Positions 58,391 through 59,846 of a stretch of DNA of 59,846 bases are shown here, piece by piece; the stretch's first letter is position 1; every line of letters begins with the position of its first letter. The stretch comes from Amphimedon queenslandica (lineage: Eukaryota > Porifera > Demospongiae > Haplosclerida > Niphatidae): positions 1 through 59,846 of the forward strand of contig NW_003546794.1 of NCBI RefSeq assembly GCF_000090795.2, written 5' to 3'. Position numbers and translations under genes: made by a program. Under the pieces are notes generated by a model. The model ran no database searches. It worked only from the letters and a program-made list of their open reading frames with translations, and was not told the DNA's origin.

Positions 58391-58950
58391 ATGATGAAAA
58401 GGCAGCTGTCTTTACTTGAGTCTTTTTCTAAGAAACCCAAGTCCTCCAAATTAAACCTAGAGCCAGAAGAGTCTCACTCAATCACTAACTCTGAATCACT
58501 CAACCTTTCTCAAAATAGATCTACTGAGCTCAATGATGTCTCCACAGTCTCAATGGAAAATGATGATAGTGAGCTAGAAGATAGTGTTGACTGTGTAGTA
58601 CAACAGTATCCTTTACTTAAGCCAAATTCTGTTGCTTGCAGTAGTGGTATCCATTTGAAGTCACCTAATGATGTTGCTTCAAATTGAAAGTCCCAAACAA
58701 CCTTGCATCACTTTACCCCTTCGTTCATTTAGTAGTGGACAGAATGCTCCAAAGAGATGCTTCAATTCAGCATTGTATCAGCAATATACCTGGCTTGAAT
58801 ATTCAGTGGAATGAGATGCAGCATACTGTTATCTATGTCGAATATTTACTCAAAGACGTCATCATGGAAAAGAGAGCACATTCACTGTCAATGGTTTCCG
58901 CAACTGGAAAAATGCATCCGGCAAGAAAGGGGTTTTGGAAAGTCACAGCC
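58391..58950 (+). pseudogene. hAT-type transposase N-terminus with TTF zinc finger (ZMYM1-like), truncated
   Basis: The ATG at 58391 opens MKRQLSLLESFSKKPKSSK, the usual start of TTF-type hAT proteins, then a Ser/Glu-rich linker. After a TGA and shift near 58684 the frame reads YTWLEYSVE, a TGA, DAAYCYLCRIF, FTVNGFRNWKNASGK and ESHS. The TTF finger binds DNA. The hAT catalytic core is missing; the sequence runs into the antisense Helitron at about 58945. Confidence 0.65.
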
Positions 58951-59846
58951 TTCAAAGAATTATATGTAGCCACTTTTAAGGTGTGTGTGCCTAGCCTAAC
59001 AATTGTCTGAAAACATTTGGCTCTCTGTATTAACTGGCAACTTAAAGGATCCAAATTTTCCAATTCTTTTGGTAGTGGCTCACACTTTAACCCATTGAGC
59101 ACACAACGTGCAGGAACTTCATTTTTCCTAATAATAGGTTTACAATGATTACAAATATACATAACTTTATTTAATGCTGTAGGATCATTCTCTTTCATGT
59201 AATTTAATAGGATAATCCAAACATTGCTATCTAAATTTTTAGCTTCAGTGACAGATTTTATTCTTAAAAGCCTCTCACAGGTGCAACAAGCATTAACAGC
59301 CTGATCAGACAAAGCTTTCTTAAATTTGTCAATAGCATCTGAATACGGAAAATAAAGTACAGTATCTAAGTTTGGTACTCTAGATGGGTCATCTTCTTCA
59401 CCATCATTTATAGCGTAATACACATTATTAAATTCAGTCTCATCGGCTTCATTAATTTTTAAATTTATCAATTGTGCTATATCACCATCAGCAAGGGAAG
59501 TATCAACGATAGCACTAAAGTGCGTACCCTCACCACAATTTGGATGGAGACGAATAAAGGTTAAGCATGCTTGCTGCACTGCTGCAGCAATGTAGTTAAT
59601 GGTGTGGCTGCAATGAAGGTACTGCACTACACAACCAAAAGTAATCATCCCTGAATCAGCAATATTTCCAAAAATGAACAAATCAAGTCTGATATCAGTA
59701 CTGGTACAGTCCTGACAAGTATCATTGCTGATAATGCCTGATGCTCTGGCCTGAACCAGTGCAAGACCTTTTCATGATTGTGTCACAACTGATTTCATGA
59801 CTGTATTGTGACTGATTGTCCAAGATGCATGATCAAGTACTGATTT
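58945..59846 (-). pseudogene. Helitron N-terminal region, cut at the window edge and at 58945
   Basis: The open frame from 59681 (in frame further upstream through TSTDIRLDLFIFGNIADSG) contains a Cys block ACCTCERLL, YICNHCKPIIRKNEVPARC, LDPLSCQLIQRAKCFQ, VRLGTHTLKVATYNSLKA. This sequence is characteristic of the N-terminal region of a cnidarian/sponge/fish Helitron subfamily, upstream of the Rep domain. The frame is unbroken for about 240 codons, making this the least decayed protein piece in the window. Residues after NSLKA are antisense of the hAT gene and do not belong to it. Confidence 0.7.

Noticed and set aside
58833-59681. Single 282-residue protein
   Set aside because: The last about 40 residues are antisense of the hAT gene; only the part up to NSLKA is Helitron.

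Overview
The window looks like accessory, repeat-rich DNA from an early-branching animal, most likely a demosponge of the Amphimedon type. This is inferred from high A+T, very short GT-AG introns (about 45-100 bp), and protein families that I know mainly from sponge and cnidarian genomes (SAMD3-like, THAP plus DDE_Tnp_4, YqaJ, SWIM/MULE, several Helitrons). No operons, Shine-Dalgarno sites, tRNA or rRNA genes were found. One assembly gap of 454 N lies at 18608-19061.

Almost every coding stretch is transposon-derived and broken by stops or frameshifts, so most genes are called pseudogenes; some of these may be sequencing errors in homopolymers. Layout: 1-2612, a hairpin-ended repeat (family A, with a Gly/Arg-rich ORF) interrupted by a second hairpin-ended repeat (family B). 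3720-5923 (-), a multi-exon SAMD3-like gene. 5972-8790 (+), a spliced C2H2 zinc-finger transposon protein. 8.8-12.6 kb, mostly non-coding with palindromes. 12769-14168 (+), a decayed transposon accessory gene. 14348-15682, family B copy 2. 16365-17057 (+), an unassigned sponge/cnidarian family. 17190-18161 (-), an IS630/Tc1-like transposase. 19.2-23.7 kb, family B copy 3, direct repeats and an inverted exon duplication. 23930-25108 (-), a ZSWIM/MULE-like gene.

28-34 kb is the densest part. It holds a SWIM-YqaJ nuclease gene (+) facing a DDE_Tnp_4 transposase (-), then a pogo/Tigger-like element with a divergent HIRAN-like gene, then a THAP-DDE_Tnp_4 transposase (+) facing a YqaJ-PHD gene (-), then a family A terminus. 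The two YqaJ/DDE pairs share the same convergent layout, and it resembles ISL2EU-type two-gene elements.

35-60 kb: fragments of four different Helitrons (35.7-36.5, 38.3-42.7, 49-51.4 and 58.9-59.8 kb, all -), a Tudor-like exon, a hAT C-terminus, family A copy 2 (42.8-44.9 kb) carrying a piggyBac-type insertion with TTAA target duplication, a second MULE-SWIM gene (-), a RecQ-like helicase (-), a coding-like minisatellite near an NRF1-type motif, and a hAT TTF-domain gene (+) cut by the last Helitron.

The best candidate for something undescribed is family A: a terminal perfect hairpin, an RGG/Pro-rich ORF with a conserved C-terminus, and, in copy 2, a Helitron RepHel gene starting head-to-head about 0.2 kb away. 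Family B (long inverted repeat at one end, small terminal hairpin at the other) is the second.
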